This document shows, piece by piece, positions 1-8,829 of a stretch of 64,000 nt of DNA. The DNA is from Paraburkholderia ferrariae NBRC 106233 (lineage in GTDB: Bacteria; Pseudomonadota; Gammaproteobacteria; Burkholderiales; Burkholderiaceae). The DNA lies in NCBI RefSeq assembly GCF_000685035.1, contig NZ_BAYB01000008.1, positions 1 through 64,000 of the forward strand, in the 5' to 3' direction. The notes beneath the pieces are model-generated. The model was given only the letters and a program-made list of their open reading frames with translations, was not told where the DNA came from and ran no database searches. The position numbers and the translations under genes are program-made. Each line of letters begins with the position of its first letter. Position 1 is the stretch's first letter.

Positions 1-771
1 GATACATGCAAACGGGTTCGCACCCGACGAACCTGCGAGACGCACCGTGGAGGTCGATGCGTTCTGCTCGTGGTCCGCGTGCAGGATGAGAATGCGGTCG
101 AGCGCGCGCACCAGTACATCGTTGACCTTGTACTCTTCGGCGGGCGTGGAGAACATCATCTGCATGAAATTCGCGCTGTACGAGAGGTCGTTGCGCGGAT
201 ACACGAACGGCTGGCCGACCGAGTACTTGTACGCCATCGCCACGAGCGTCGGCAGCTTGGCGATCATGCGGATCGCCGACACCTCGCGATGAGTCGGCTC
301 GTTGATGTCGAGCGAATCGTGATAGAACGCGGACAGCGCGCCGACCGCCGCCACCAGAATCGCCATCGGATGTGCGTCACGTCGGAACCCCCGGAAAAAG
401 AAGTGCATCTGCTCGTGGACCATCGTGTGATTCGTGACGGTCGCAACGAATTCGTCCTTCTGCGCCTGGGTGGGCAACTCGCCCTTGAGCAGCAGGTAGC
501 AGGCTTCGAGGAAGTCGGCGTTTTGCGCGAGGTTGTCGATCGGGTAGCCGCGGTAGAGCAGTTCGCCCTTGTCCCCGTCGATATACGTGATCGCCGAGTT
601 GCACGCGGCCGTCGACATGAAGCCGGGGTCGTAGGTGAACATGCCGGTCTGGCCGTACAGCTTGCGGATGTCGATCACGTCCGGGCCTTGCGTGCCCTGG
701 TAGACCGGCAACTCGACACCCTCGGCACGGCCGGGGATCGTGAGCGTAGCGTGTGTCTTCGAATCAATCAT
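1..771 (-). CDS. gltA: Citrate synthase, partial (C-terminal part lies outside the window)
   Basis: Condenses acetyl-CoA and oxaloacetate to citrate at the entry to the TCA cycle; cytoplasmic. The frame is open from an ATG at 769-771 to the window edge, giving the first 257 codons of a family that is usually about 430 residues. The N-terminal segment with [20 protein letters not shown] is typical of type II (hexameric) bacterial citrate synthases. The active-site stretch [14 protein letters not shown] and [10 protein letters not shown] is present close to the edge. No sdh genes lie on the promoter side, so the gene starts its own transcript; only unrelated genes follow in the other direction. 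In many Burkholderia gltA lies downstream of sdhCDAB, so this may be an additional copy or a different arrangement (inference). Identification is firm; the missing 3' part is only the window boundary. Confidence 0.95.
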   Translation of the reverse strand, partial: MIDSKTHATLTIPGRAEGVELPVYQGTQGPDVIDIRKLYGQTGMFTYDPGFMSTAACNSAITYIDGDKGELLYRGYPIDNLAQNADFLEACYLLLKGELPTQAQKDEFVATVTNHTMVHEQMHFFFRGFRRDAHPMAILVAAVGALSAFYHDSLDINEPTHREVSAIRMIAKLPTLVAMAYKYSVGQPFVYPRNDLSYSANFMQMMFSTPAEEYKVNDVLVRALDRILILHADHEQNASTSTVRLAGSSGANPFACI

Positions 772-1134
772 GTCTTGTCCTTAATGGCTGTCACATCGCA
801 CATGCCACAGCGTGGGGCCCTCGAACAGCGGGCGGCAGCGCCGCGACCACGTGCCGCATTCTACGGCGCACTGCAGCAATGATTGACGTCCTGAATAGCA
901 ACAATGCCTCTTCGGTTACGCAACACTCATCGCTTTCAGCCACCTTCCATGTGCTTGATGCAACAATATTTTGCTCTTGCAGCGCAACATATCGCCCCCA
1001 GTTCTGCGATACTGCGTCGCATGCAGCGACTTCCCCTGACGTTCTGGTTGCATGTCGCTCTGCCGGGCCGCCACCCATAGGCGGGCCCGTTTTTCTAGCC
1101 ACACGCGCTCGAAGCAAAATGTAAGGAAAAGCGG
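772..1134. other. Intergenic spacer between divergent gltA and a small gene
   Basis: This 363-base spacer must carry the promoters of gltA (minus) and of the small gene starting at 1135 (plus). I see no convincing consensus promoter, hairpin or repeat. The open frames across it lack ribosome binding sites and have atypical composition. Confidence 0.5.
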
Positions 1135-1536
1135 ATGAATATCTCGATCGACACCCTGTTCGCGGAAGAAGAACTTGCCGAAGGCGCCGTCGTTACGGCG
1201 CTGAACCATCAGGACATCGTGGTCGCGCTGTCCGCGGCCCTCGCCAGCGAACGCGTTGCCGTGCTGCACATGCTCTACCCGCGCACCGACGCCCGCACGC
1301 ACCGCAGCCTCGACCATCTGGTCGACAAGCTGCACGGCCATGGCCTGCACCAGGTCGCGCGCCTCGTTTCGCAGGAAGCCCACTATCTGGTCTTCAAGGA
1401 CCCCGTGAAGGCATGGAAGGCTTTCCACGAGATCCGCAACGACTCGCTCGCCATCGGCGTGCACCTCTACTACGCCGGTCTCGTGGGCGAAGCCGCCGAG
1501 CACAAGCTGGACGCCCACGCGCACGAGCGCGACTAA
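1135..1536 (+). CDS. Uncharacterised 133-residue protein
   Basis: I do not recognise this family. The protein is soluble, without signal peptide or membrane segment, begins with an acidic stretch (MNISIDTLFAEEELAEGAVV) and is rich in histidine in its second half (HGHGLHQ, HKLDAHAHERD). Its codon use, with strongly GC-ending codons, matches the neighbouring housekeeping genes, which supports a real gene. The ATG at 1135 is preceded by a purine-rich AAGGAAAAGCGG that can serve as ribosome binding site. It stands alone, divergent from gltA and convergent with the hydrolase that ends at 1751. The length and His content could fit a small cytosolic stress or metal-related protein, but nothing in the sequence decides this. 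Confidence 0.75.
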   Translation: MNISIDTLFAEEELAEGAVVTALNHQDIVVALSAALASERVAVLHMLYPRTDARTHRSLDHLVDKLHGHGLHQVARLVSQEAHYLVFKDPVKAWKAFHEIRNDSLAIGVHLYYAGLVGEAAEHKLDAHAHERD

Positions 1537-1701
1537 GCCGGCGCGCGCCCGACGCGCACCGCACGAGGAAGGCAGCCGGCCGGGCTGTCTTCCTGGCCCA
1601 GAGTCCCCCGCCGCATTGCCAGCATCGCCATCGCAGCCGTTGCGCGCATGGGTGTAGCATCATGCGATTTATTTCGCACTCCCATGTTTTATCGGCCAAA
1701 C

Positions 1702-1726
1702 GAAAACGGCTGCCTGCGGCAGCCGT
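1702..1726 (-). terminator. Rho-independent terminator for the hydrolase at 1751-2596
   Basis: Reading on the minus strand, a perfect 9-bp stem (ACGGCTGCC / GGCAGCCGT, positions 1706-1726, 3-nt loop) is followed directly by TTTTCG. It lies 25 bases beyond the stop codon of the alpha/beta hydrolase, the expected place for its terminator. Confidence 0.7.
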
Positions 1727-1750
1727 CGCGGGGCGCAACGGGCATCGGCG

Positions 1751-2596
1751 TCAGCGTCCGTGCCCGCTCGCGAACTGGTCGATGAGCCCGTTGAATTCAG
1801 CCGGCCGCGCGAGGTTCATGCCATGCGAGGCGCCGTTCACGGTGGCCCGCCGTGCGTCCGGCATCCACGTCTCGAGCGCCGCCACGGCGCGCTGGAACAC
1901 CTGCGGACTCAACTGCCCATCGATCAAGAGCACCGGGCAGCTCACCTCCTGCGCGTCTTCGCGCGTGTAGGCCGCCAGCGGATCGAGAAACTGCGGCCCC
2001 AGCGTATGCGCGTTGTCCGTCGCCATGCGGCGGAACGAATGCGTGCTCTTTGCCCAGAAGCCGAGCCGGCTCACCGAATCGACGAACAGCTCCAGCCCCG
2101 CATCCACCTCGCCCGCGTCGATCAGCTGCACCGCGCGGGCGCGCAGCGCGTTGACGGTTTCGGGCAACTGGGCCAGCGTCTGTCCCGGCATTTGCACCGG
2201 GCCGCCCGGGTCCGCCAGCGTGAGCGACTGCAACAGGTGCGGATAGCGCCGCGCAAAATGAAACGCCACGTTGCCGCCGCGCGAATGCCCGATCACATGC
2301 GCCGGGCCGGCGCCGAACGCCTCGATGAACTGGCCGATTTCGTCGGCGTGGCGGCTCCAGCTAAAGGGATGCGCAGCGGCCGCATCCGGCGCGGGCCAGT
2401 AATGCGTGAGGCTCACGGAAACGCAGCGATAGTGCGGCGAGAGGCCCGCAATCTGCGGCTGCCAATAGCGGTAGTCGCACAGCGAACCGTGCACGAACAG
2501 CAGCAGATCGCCTTCGCCACGTTCGACAAAGGGCATGCGCGCACCGCCGGGCAGTTCGACGAACGGCCCCGGTGCGGGAAAAACGGCTTGATTCAC
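1751..2596 (-). CDS. Alpha/beta hydrolase
   Basis: Serine hydrolase of the alpha/beta fold. Visible motifs are the oxyanion region FVHGSLCDYRYW near the N-terminus, the nucleophile elbow GHSRGG, the acid-bearing strand VLLIDGQLSPQ and the catalytic His in GASHGMNL near the C-terminus; the order and roughly 281-residue length are normal for the family. The likely start is the GTG at 2594-2596, giving V/M-N-Q-A-V-F-P-A-P. A longer frame reaches 2644 but adds an Arg-rich tail with no homology features, and neither start has a clear Shine-Dalgarno. Substrate is unknown: haloperoxidase-, esterase- and lactonase-like enzymes share this pattern. It appears monocistronic and is followed by a terminator. 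Confidence 0.85.
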   Translation of the reverse strand: MNQAVFPAPGPFVELPGGARMPFVERGEGDLLLFVHGSLCDYRYWQPQIAGLSPHYRCVSVSLTHYWPAPDAAAAHPFSWSRHADEIGQFIEAFGAGPAHVIGHSRGGNVAFHFARRYPHLLQSLTLADPGGPVQMPGQTLAQLPETVNALRARAVQLIDAGEVDAGLELFVDSVSRLGFWAKSTHSFRRMATDNAHTLGPQFLDPLAAYTREDAQEVSCPVLLIDGQLSPQVFQRAVAALETWMPDARRATVNGASHGMNLARPAEFNGLIDQFASGHGR

Positions 2597-2723
2597 GGCG
2601 AAAAGACAATGAAAACGACGACGCGCCGGCAAAGCCGCGCGCAAGACGTGCTGGAAAAAGGCGCCATTGTCCCACGATCGCCCGAAGCGCGCCCAACGCT
2701 TCTTTTAATCGGACGAAAAGCAC

Positions 2724-3770
2724 TTACTCGAACGCGTGCGCGTCCCGATACGCAGCCGCGGCGCCGGCGCCGCGCACCGCGCAGGTGAGCGGCTCGTCGG
2801 CCACGCGCACCGCCACGCCCAGCTCCGCGGCGAGGCACTGGTCGAGGCGGCCGAGTAGCGCGCCGCCGCCCGTCAGCACGATGCCGGTGTTGGCGATGTC
2901 GGTCACGAGTTCGGGCGGCGCGGTTTCGAACACGTGGCGCACCACGTCGATCACCTGGCGCAGCGGCGCGGCCAGCGCGTCCGCAATGTCCTCGCTCGAC
3001 AGTTCGATGGTGCGCGGCAGACCGTCTTCCACGCTGCGTCCGGTCGCGCGCATGATTTCGACCGGCTCGCCGTGCAAGGCGCTGCCGATGGTCTTCTTGA
3101 CGTGCTCGGCGGTCTGGTCGCCCAGCACGACGCCGTAGAGCGCGCGCACATGATTGACGATGGCGCGGTCGAATTCGTCGCCGCCCACGCGCACGGAGCC
3201 GCTGCACGTCACGCCGCCGAGCGCGATCACGCCCACTTCGGTCGTGCCGCCGCCGATATCGACCACCATCGACCCCGTCGCCGAGGAAACCGGCAGCCCC
3301 GCGCCCACCGCCGACGCAAACGACTCGTCGATCAGGCTCACGCGCGCCGCCCCTGCCGCCAGCGCGGTTTCACGAATCGCGCGGCGCTCGACGTGATTGG
3401 CCAGCGCCGGCACGCACACCGTGAACGACGCGCGCCGGCCGAAGCGAGGCTGCGTGCGCGCCATCGCCACGAAGCGGCGCATCATGTGCTCCGCGGCGGG
3501 GAAATCGGCGATCACGCCGTGGCTCAAGGGTCGGATGGTTTCGAGATTCGTGGGCGTGCGGCCAAGCAGTGCCCTGGCCTCGCGGCCGACCGCGGCCACC
3601 GTGGCCTCGCCGGGCTTCGTGCTGCGCTCGAAGCACACCACCGAAGGCTGGTTCAGGACGATGCCTTCGTCCGCGGTGAAAATAAGCGTATTGGCAGTGC
3701 CGAGATCGACCGCCACGTCGTGGCGGGACAGCCTCTTTAAAAAGGAGGAATGCGGCTTGGCTCGGGCCAT
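2724..3770 (-). CDS. MreB-family actin-like protein (divergent paralogue)
   Basis: Bacterial actin homologue of 348 residues, in the normal MreB size range. The phosphate-1 loop DLGTANTLIF, phosphate-2 loop DIGGGTTEVGV and adenosine motif TGGGALLGRL are intact, so ATP binding and polymerisation are expected; MreB filaments act at the inner face of the membrane to guide cell-wall growth. Unlike housekeeping mreB, it is not followed by mreC, mreD, pbp2 or rodA, and its N-terminus (MARAKPHSSFLKRL) and some usually conserved positions differ. The sequence points to a second, specialised MreB or Mbl-like paralogue. The start is the ATG at 3768-3770. Family membership is near certain; a cell-shape role is inference from the family. 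Confidence 0.9.
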   Translation of the reverse strand: MARAKPHSSFLKRLSRHDVAVDLGTANTLIFTADEGIVLNQPSVVCFERSTKPGEATVAAVGREARALLGRTPTNLETIRPLSHGVIADFPAAEHMMRRFVAMARTQPRFGRRASFTVCVPALANHVERRAIRETALAAGAARVSLIDESFASAVGAGLPVSSATGSMVVDIGGGTTEVGVIALGGVTCSGSVRVGGDEFDRAIVNHVRALYGVVLGDQTAEHVKKTIGSALHGEPVEIMRATGRSVEDGLPRTIELSSEDIADALAAPLRQVIDVVRHVFETAPPELVTDIANTGIVLTGGGALLGRLDQCLAAELGVAVRVADEPLTCAVRGAGAAAAYRDAHAFE

Positions 3771-4028
3771 GTCTGTGTTTTTCTGCGGTAAGGGACGGCC
3801 CTGCCGTCGGCGCGCCCCGTAAGGACCCGGCAGTGCGTCGCGCTAGCCGCACCCCGGGCGGATCGGGCCGGCTCGGCCCATTGGCCGTGCCTCTACCCTG
3901 CTTCAGCCATGTTAACGGCCGAAACCGCCGCAGACTTTAGCCGCGCCAAAAATAACCGTGCAGCTTAAACGCCGCATATTCAAGAAATAAGTCGGACGCG
4001 GGTCCCGCAGGCGCAATGGATCGGCAGT

Positions 4029-4676
4029 TCAGGGGCAAAGGGCGCGAACAAGCGCGTCGCGGCCCAGCAACACGCCTTGCGGCGTGATCGTGTGCCCCAC
4101 GCCGGGCAGCACATAGGCACCGACGGCATAGCCCGCATCGCTGAAGGCAATGGCCGCGCGCTCCAGTTCCTGCACCGGAATCACTTCGTCGTCCTCGCCA
4201 TGCACCAGCGTGAGCGCCGTGCGGCTCTTCGCGACCACGGGGGTCACGAGCCGCCCCGCGTAGGCGACCACCGCCGCCGCGCCTTCGGGCCGCGTCGCGA
4301 CGTGATACAGCGACATGATCGAACCTTGCGAAAAGCCAACAAGCGCCAGCGCGTCGTAACCGAGACCCCAGTGCGCGAGCTCGGCGTCGAGACGCCGGCG
4401 CAGCACGGCCGCCGCGGGCGCCACGCGCGCCTCGCGATTGCTCTCGCTGATATCGCGCAAGCTGAACCACTGGCGGCCGCCGAATCCGCCGTCGAACGGC
4501 TCGCTGCCGTCGAGCGACGCAAAGGCGACACCGGGCAACGCGTCGCGCCACGTGTCGCCGAGCGGCAGCAAGTCGCGCGCGTTGCTGCCCACGCCGTGCA
4601 GCAGAACGACCACGGCACGCGCGGCGCCGCTTGCCGGCGCGAGCCGCCAGCCCCCTTCGAACGATTCCCAGCTCAT
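4029..4676 (-). CDS. Phospholipase/carboxylesterase-family serine hydrolase
   Basis: A 215-residue alpha/beta hydrolase of the short carboxylesterase/YpfH type. It shows the oxyanion strand VVVLLHGVGSNARDL, the nucleophile elbow GFSQGSIMS, the acid in VHGEDDEVIP and the catalytic His in GVGHTITPQG, the usual triad order. There is no signal peptide, so it should be cytosolic and act on small esters or lysolipids; the physiological substrate is unknown. The start is the ATG at 4674-4676, preceded by GGGGAGGC about 6 bases upstream; the open frame extends much further upstream but without homology. The gene is divergent from the efflux gene starting at 5038, with an operator-like dyad in the shared spacer. 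Confidence 0.88.
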   Translation of the reverse strand: MSWESFEGGWRLAPASGAARAVVVLLHGVGSNARDLLPLGDTWRDALPGVAFASLDGSEPFDGGFGGRQWFSLRDISESNREARVAPAAAVLRRRLDAELAHWGLGYDALALVGFSQGSIMSLYHVATRPEGAAAVVAYAGRLVTPVVAKSRTALTLVHGEDDEVIPVQELERAAIAFSDAGYAVGAYVLPGVGHTITPQGVLLGRDALVRALCP

Positions 4677-4921
4677 CCGTTTGCCTCCCCGTGTGGTCCC
4701 GCTCGTGGACCCGCTTGCAGCTCCACGCGCCGATCCGTCCAGCCCCGCGGTCGCGGGCGCGCCGGCCCGCTTCCATGAAAGCGCAAGCATACGCCGAGCC
4801 AGCCGGTTTCGTGCAGCGCGAAAAACCTCCGGCTGCTGCCTGCGTGGGCTCGGCGGGTCGTGCGGAGCGCAAATCCCTTCGCCGTTCGGGGATGCTGGGC
4901 GCCCCCGGGCAGACCCGGACA

Positions 4922-4946
4922 GATTGCGGTTATGCTTGCCGCAATC
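4922..4946. promoter_or_regulatory. Perfect inverted repeat in a divergent promoter region
   Basis: GATTGCGG (4922-4929) and CCGCAATC (4939-4946) form a perfect 8-bp dyad separated by 9 bases. It sits in the 361-base gene-free spacer 4677-5037 between the divergent hydrolase and MFS pump, about 90 bases before the pump start. Such a dyad is the usual form of an operator for a dimeric regulator, but no regulator gene is adjacent. Nothing else notable was seen in the spacer. Confidence 0.45.
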
Positions 4947-5037
4947 CCGGCTATGCCGCGCGCCAAGAACCAGGCTGCAGCCAAACGGCAGCCAGAAAAC
5001 AGCCAGGCAGCACGACCCGAACTCGCGGAGAACCAGC

Positions 5038-6588
5038 TTGAACCAGCCCGCCCCACCGCCCCCGCTCGAAGGCGGAAAGTTGATCCTCGCCACCATCGCC
5101 GTCGCGCTGGCGACCTTCATGAACGTGTTGGACACCTCGATCGCCAACGTGGCGATCCCGACCATTTCCGGCGACCTCGGCACCTCGGTCGATCAGGGCA
5201 CCTGGGTCATCACCGTGTTCGCGGCGGCGAATGCCGTGTCGATCCCGCTCACTGGCTGGCTCACGCAGCGCTTCGGCCAGATCCGGCTCTTCGTCGCCTC
5301 GATTTTCTCGTTCGTGCTGGCCTCCTGGCTGTGTGGCATCGCACCGAACCTGCCCTTCCTGCTTGCCGCGCGCGTGCTGCAAGGCGCAGTCGCGGGCCCC
5401 CTCATTCCGCTCTCGCAGGCCATCCTGCTCGGCTCCTGGCCGAGAGACAAATCGGCCACCGCGCTCGCGTTCTGGGCCATGACGACGACGGTCGGCCCCA
5501 TCGCCGGCCCGGCGCTGGGCGGCTGGATCACCGACAGCTACAGCTGGGCGTGGATCTTCTACATCAACATCCCCGTCGGTATTTTCGCGGGCAGCGTGAC
5601 CTGGATGATCTACCGCAACCGCGAATCGCCCACGCGCAAGCCGCCCATCGACGTCGTGGGCCTCGGGCTCCTGATCGCGTGGGTCGCATCGCTGCAGATC
5701 CTGCTCGACAAGGGCAAAGACCTCGACTGGTTCAATTCGCCCGTAATCGTCGCGCTCGGCATCACCGCGCTCGTCAGCTTCTCGTTCTTCCTCGTCTGGG
5801 AACTGACCGAAGAGCACCCCATCGTCGATCTGCGGCTATTCGCGCAGCGCAACTTCCTCGGCGGCACGGTGGCCATTTCGGTCGCCTACGGCGTGTTTTT
5901 CGGCAATCTCGTGCTGCTGCCGCAGTGGATGCAGGAGTACCTGAATTACCGCTCCGTCGATGCGGGTCTCGTCACCGCGCCGCTCGGCGTGTTCGCCGTG
6001 ATCCTCGCGCCCGTGGTGGGCCGCATCCTGCCGCGCTCGGACGCGCGCGTCATCGCGACCATTGCGTTCGTGCTCTTCGCGGGTGTCTTCTTCATGCGCT
6101 CGCGCTACGTGATCGAGATCGACACCTTCCACCTCGTGCTGCCGACGCTGCTGCAGGGCATCCCGATGGCGCTCTTCTTCGTGCCGCTCACGGCCATCAT
6201 TCTGGCCGGGCAGCCGCCCGCCCGCATACCGGCGGCGGCGGGCCTCTCGAACTTCGTGCGGGTGTTCTGCGGCGCGGTGGGCACCTCGATCGCGACGAAC
6301 GCCTGGAACAACCGCACGATCCTGCATCACGCGCGGCTCACCGAGCAGGCCTCCGTCGACAACCCGGTGTTCCGGCAGTCGATCGAGAACACGCAGACGC
6401 TCCTGCACCTGAGCGAGCCGTCCGCCCACGCGCTGTTCGATTTCCAGCTCACCACCCAGGCCGCCATGATGGGGCTGAACGACATCTTCTATATCTCGGC
6501 GATCATCTTCCTCGCGATCATTCCGCTCATCTGGATCACGAAATCGACCCAGGGCGGGGGCGGCGGTGGCGCAGCGGGGGCGCACTGA
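5038..6588 (+). CDS. DHA2-family (EmrB/QacA) multidrug efflux MFS transporter
   Basis: Inner-membrane proton-driven exporter, about 516 residues with some 14 predicted helices, the DHA2 norm. The first helix carries the diagnostic LDTSIANVAIPTISGDLG motif, followed by GWLTQRFGQIRLF (motif A-like loop) and GPALGGWITDSYSWAWIFYI (motif C region). The C-terminus is glycine-rich. I chose the TTG at 5038-5040 because GGAG lies 7 bases before it and the protein then begins N-Q-P-A-P just ahead of the first helix; the frame is open far upstream without coding character. No membrane-fusion partner is adjacent, unlike the complete emrAB-type operon at 55.6-59.8 kb, so it works alone or borrows an EmrA. 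Substrate is unknown. Confidence 0.9.
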   Translation: MNQPAPPPPLEGGKLILATIAVALATFMNVLDTSIANVAIPTISGDLGTSVDQGTWVITVFAAANAVSIPLTGWLTQRFGQIRLFVASIFSFVLASWLCGIAPNLPFLLAARVLQGAVAGPLIPLSQAILLGSWPRDKSATALAFWAMTTTVGPIAGPALGGWITDSYSWAWIFYINIPVGIFAGSVTWMIYRNRESPTRKPPIDVVGLGLLIAWVASLQILLDKGKDLDWFNSPVIVALGITALVSFSFFLVWELTEEHPIVDLRLFAQRNFLGGTVAISVAYGVFFGNLVLLPQWMQEYLNYRSVDAGLVTAPLGVFAVILAPVVGRILPRSDARVIATIAFVLFAGVFFMRSRYVIEIDTFHLVLPTLLQGIPMALFFVPLTAIILAGQPPARIPAAAGLSNFVRVFCGAVGTSIATNAWNNRTILHHARLTEQASVDNPVFRQSIENTQTLLHLSEPSAHALFDFQLTTQAAMMGLNDIFYISAIIFLAIIPLIWITKSTQGGGGGGAAGAH

Positions 6589-6753
6589 TGGCGCAGTGAC
6601 TGAACGCGAGCGGTGGGTGAGCTAAAGGAAAACTGCAGGGGCGCCGTGGCACCGGTGCCGTTTCAGTGCAAACAGAATGGCCCTGAATCGCTACAATCGC
6701 CGGGTCCGGCGGCCCATACGGGCCGCCCATCGCTTCTTCGCCTTGCCCCGCCC

Positions 6754-7668
6754 ATGGATTACACGCCGATTCTCGACGCCATCGCCCACGACCTGAAGCC
6801 GTACATCGGCACGGGCCGCGTAGCCGACTACATTCCCGAACTCGCCAAAGTCCGCGCCGACCACTTCGGCATGGCCATCGTCACGGTGGATGGCCGCGTG
6901 TACCGCACCGGCGACGCCGACCTGCGCTTCTCGATCCAAAGCATCTCCAAGCTCTTCGCCTGCACGCTCGCGTTCCAGTTGCTCGGCGACGCGCTCTGGG
7001 AACGCGTGGGCCGCGAACCCTCCGGCACCCCGTTCAATTCGCTCGTGCAACTGGAGTTCGAGGAAGGCAAGCCGCGCAATCCGTTCATCAACGCGGGCGC
7101 GCTGGTGGTCACCGACGTGCTGTGCCGCCGCTTCGTGCGCGCGGAAACGGCGCTCGTCGATTTTCTGCGGCGCATCTCGGGCGTGCGCGAGATCGACTAC
7201 GACCTGCGCGTGGCGCAATCGGAGCTCGGCCACGCCGAGCGCAACCGGGCCATGGCGCATTTCATCGCGAGCTTCGGCAATCTGGAAATGCCCGCCGATG
7301 TCGTCATCGACGCGTATTGCCGCCAGTGCGCGATTTCGATGAGTTGCGTGGAGCTGGCGCGCGCCGCGCTCTTTCTTGCCAATGGAGGCGTTTCGGGTGC
7401 GACCGGAGAGCACGTGCTCGACGCGAGCTCGGCCAAGCGCCTTTCGGCGCTCATGCTGACCTGCGGCACCTACGACGCCGCGGGGGACTTCGTCTATCGC
7501 GTGGGGCTGCCCGCCAAGAGCGGCGTGGGCGGCGGCATCGTGGCGGTGCTGCCCGGCGAGTTCGCGGTGTGCGTGTGGTCGCCCGGACTCGATGCGAACG
7601 GCAACTCGCTGGTGGGCACGCTGGCACTGGAGTGGCTCACGACACGCACGGAGCGGTCGATTTTTTGA
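6754..7668 (+). CDS. glsA: Glutaminase A
   Basis: Hydrolyses L-glutamine to glutamate and ammonia in the cytoplasm. The 304-residue length is typical of bacterial GlsA. The beta-lactamase-like serine active site appears as S-I-S-K in RFSIQSISKLFACTL, followed by the family segments NPFINAGALVV, the Asn/Tyr-containing IDAYCRQCAISM and the late glycine-rich AKSGVGGGIVAVLP. The start is the ATG at 6754, just before the family N-terminus MDYTPILDAIA; an upstream in-frame ATG at 6613 adds a stretch without homology. The gene lies downstream of the MFS pump with a 165-base gap and is probably transcribed separately. Identification is firm. Confidence 0.95.
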   Translation: MDYTPILDAIAHDLKPYIGTGRVADYIPELAKVRADHFGMAIVTVDGRVYRTGDADLRFSIQSISKLFACTLAFQLLGDALWERVGREPSGTPFNSLVQLEFEEGKPRNPFINAGALVVTDVLCRRFVRAETALVDFLRRISGVREIDYDLRVAQSELGHAERNRAMAHFIASFGNLEMPADVVIDAYCRQCAISMSCVELARAALFLANGGVSGATGEHVLDASSAKRLSALMLTCGTYDAAGDFVYRVGLPAKSGVGGGIVAVLPGEFAVCVWSPGLDANGNSLVGTLALEWLTTRTERSIF

Positions 7669-7978
7669 TGCCGCCGATGCGGGTACCTATGCCCGATGCG
7701 GAGTTTTTTTGCTTGCCTGACTCCGCTGACCGATCCCGCCCAGACTGACTTCGAAGCTCACTTCGAAAGCGCCTCACTCCTCCCACGCAGTCCCTCGACG
7801 CCCCGGCCGAAATGAGATTCGGCCGCTGGCGTATATCCAGCCTTTCTTGCGGCAAAGCCCGCCGAACCGCGCGGCCGCCCCCTCAAAGCGGCCGCGCAGC
7901 CCTCCCCAGAACGCAGCGGGCTCCGGCCCCCTGTCGCGCAAACGCACCCACTCCCCTTTCCGCCCCCAAAAATTCCCT
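7669..7978. other. Gene-free spacer after glsA
   Basis: About 310 bases between glsA and the yqjI promoter. Open frames here are short, lack ribosome binding sites and have low-complexity composition. No hairpin with a T-run was found; I see nothing further. Confidence 0.5.
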
Positions 7979-8011
7979 TTGACAAACGCTCTTACGATAT
8001 ATATCTTACGA
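7979..8011 (+). promoter_or_regulatory. yqjI promoter with overlapping operator-like repeats
   Basis: A consensus -35 TTGACA (7979-7984) is spaced 17 bases from TATCTT (8002-8007). Lying across the spacer and -10 are two identical copies of TCTTACGA (7990-7997 and 8004-8011, period 14) around a palindromic GATATATATC core. The stretch is strikingly AT-rich in a GC-rich genome. A repressor bound here would block polymerase, so autoregulation by the adjacent PadR/YqjI protein is the natural inference; the E. coli YqjI regulator is known to bind its own and yqjH promoters. Confidence 0.65.
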
Positions 8012-8042
8012 CATGTTTTATGACACTAAAGAAGGAGGCGAA

Positions 8043-8780
8043 ATGCGCCACCACCATCATCATCACCGCCATTCCGGCGGCCGCCATGGCTACGACCACG
8101 GCCACGATTTCCCGCAGCGCGTCTCCCCGCTGCACGCTCTCTGGCGCGCCATGGGCCGCCATCGCCAGCACGGCGAAGGCCCCGGCGGCTGGGGCGACCG
8201 CGCGGGCGGGCCCTTCGGCGGAGGTTTCGGCGGCTTTGGCGACGGCGACGGTTTCGGCCGCGGCCGCAAGTTCACATCCGAAGACCTGCAGCTCATGCTG
8301 CTCGTGCTGCTGGCCGAGCGTCCGAGCCACGGCTACGAGCTCATCAAGGCGCTCGACGCGCGCTCGAACGGCTTCTACAGCCCGAGCCCCGGCATGGTCT
8401 ATCCGGCCCTGACCTATCTGGAAGAGCTCGGCTACGTGAACGTCACGCTCGAAGGAAATCGCAAGCAATACGAACTATCGCAAGAAGGCCGCACCTATCT
8501 CGACGCGAATCGCGAACGCGCCGATCTCATCCTCGCGAAGCTCACGCATTTCGGACGCAAGATGGATGTGATGCGCCGCGCCTTTGCAGGCCAGGAACCC
8601 GCCGACGAGACCGAAGGCGGCTGGGTGCGCGAGCTGCTCGAAGCACGCCGCGCGCTCAAGCATGCACTCGTTCGCCGCGCGGATGCCTCGCCCGAGGAGC
8701 AGCGCCGTATCGCCGCCATCCTCGTGCGCGCAACGCAAGAAATCGAACAGGGCGGCAACAACCCGCCGGCCGGCGCCTGA
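8043..8780 (+). CDS. yqjI: PadR/YqjI-type metal-responsive transcriptional repressor
   Basis: Winged-helix regulator of 245 residues. The first 25 residues are exceptionally histidine-rich (MRHHHHHHRHSGG then HGYDHGHD), a metal-binding extension as in E. coli YqjI, followed by a Gly-rich linker. The PadR domain (about residues 80-160) shows LQLMLLVLLAERPSHGYELI and SPGMVYPALTYLEELGYV, and a helical dimerisation tail ends the protein. The ATG at 8043 is chosen because AAGGAGG lies 4 bases before it; an upstream in-frame ATG at 8013 falls inside the operator. It is followed 49 bases later by the siderophore-interacting reductase, the same pairing as yqjI-yqjH. In E. coli this regulator responds to nickel and iron homeostasis; the same role is inferred here. 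Confidence 0.88.
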   Translation: MRHHHHHHRHSGGRHGYDHGHDFPQRVSPLHALWRAMGRHRQHGEGPGGWGDRAGGPFGGGFGGFGDGDGFGRGRKFTSEDLQLMLLVLLAERPSHGYELIKALDARSNGFYSPSPGMVYPALTYLEELGYVNVTLEGNRKQYELSQEGRTYLDANRERADLILAKLTHFGRKMDVMRRAFAGQEPADETEGGWVRELLEARRALKHALVRRADASPEEQRRIAAILVRATQEIEQGGNNPPAGA

Positions 8781-8829
8781 TCCGGCGCGCCGCCAGCCCA
8801 ACCCGCCCGTCTTCATCGGAGAGTCATTC

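Noticed and set aside
4677..5037. Upstream extension of the 384-codon esterase frame and the 716-codon MFS frame
   Set aside because: Both extensions overlap each other on opposite strands and lack motifs; ribosome-site-supported starts at 4676 and 5038 were chosen instead.
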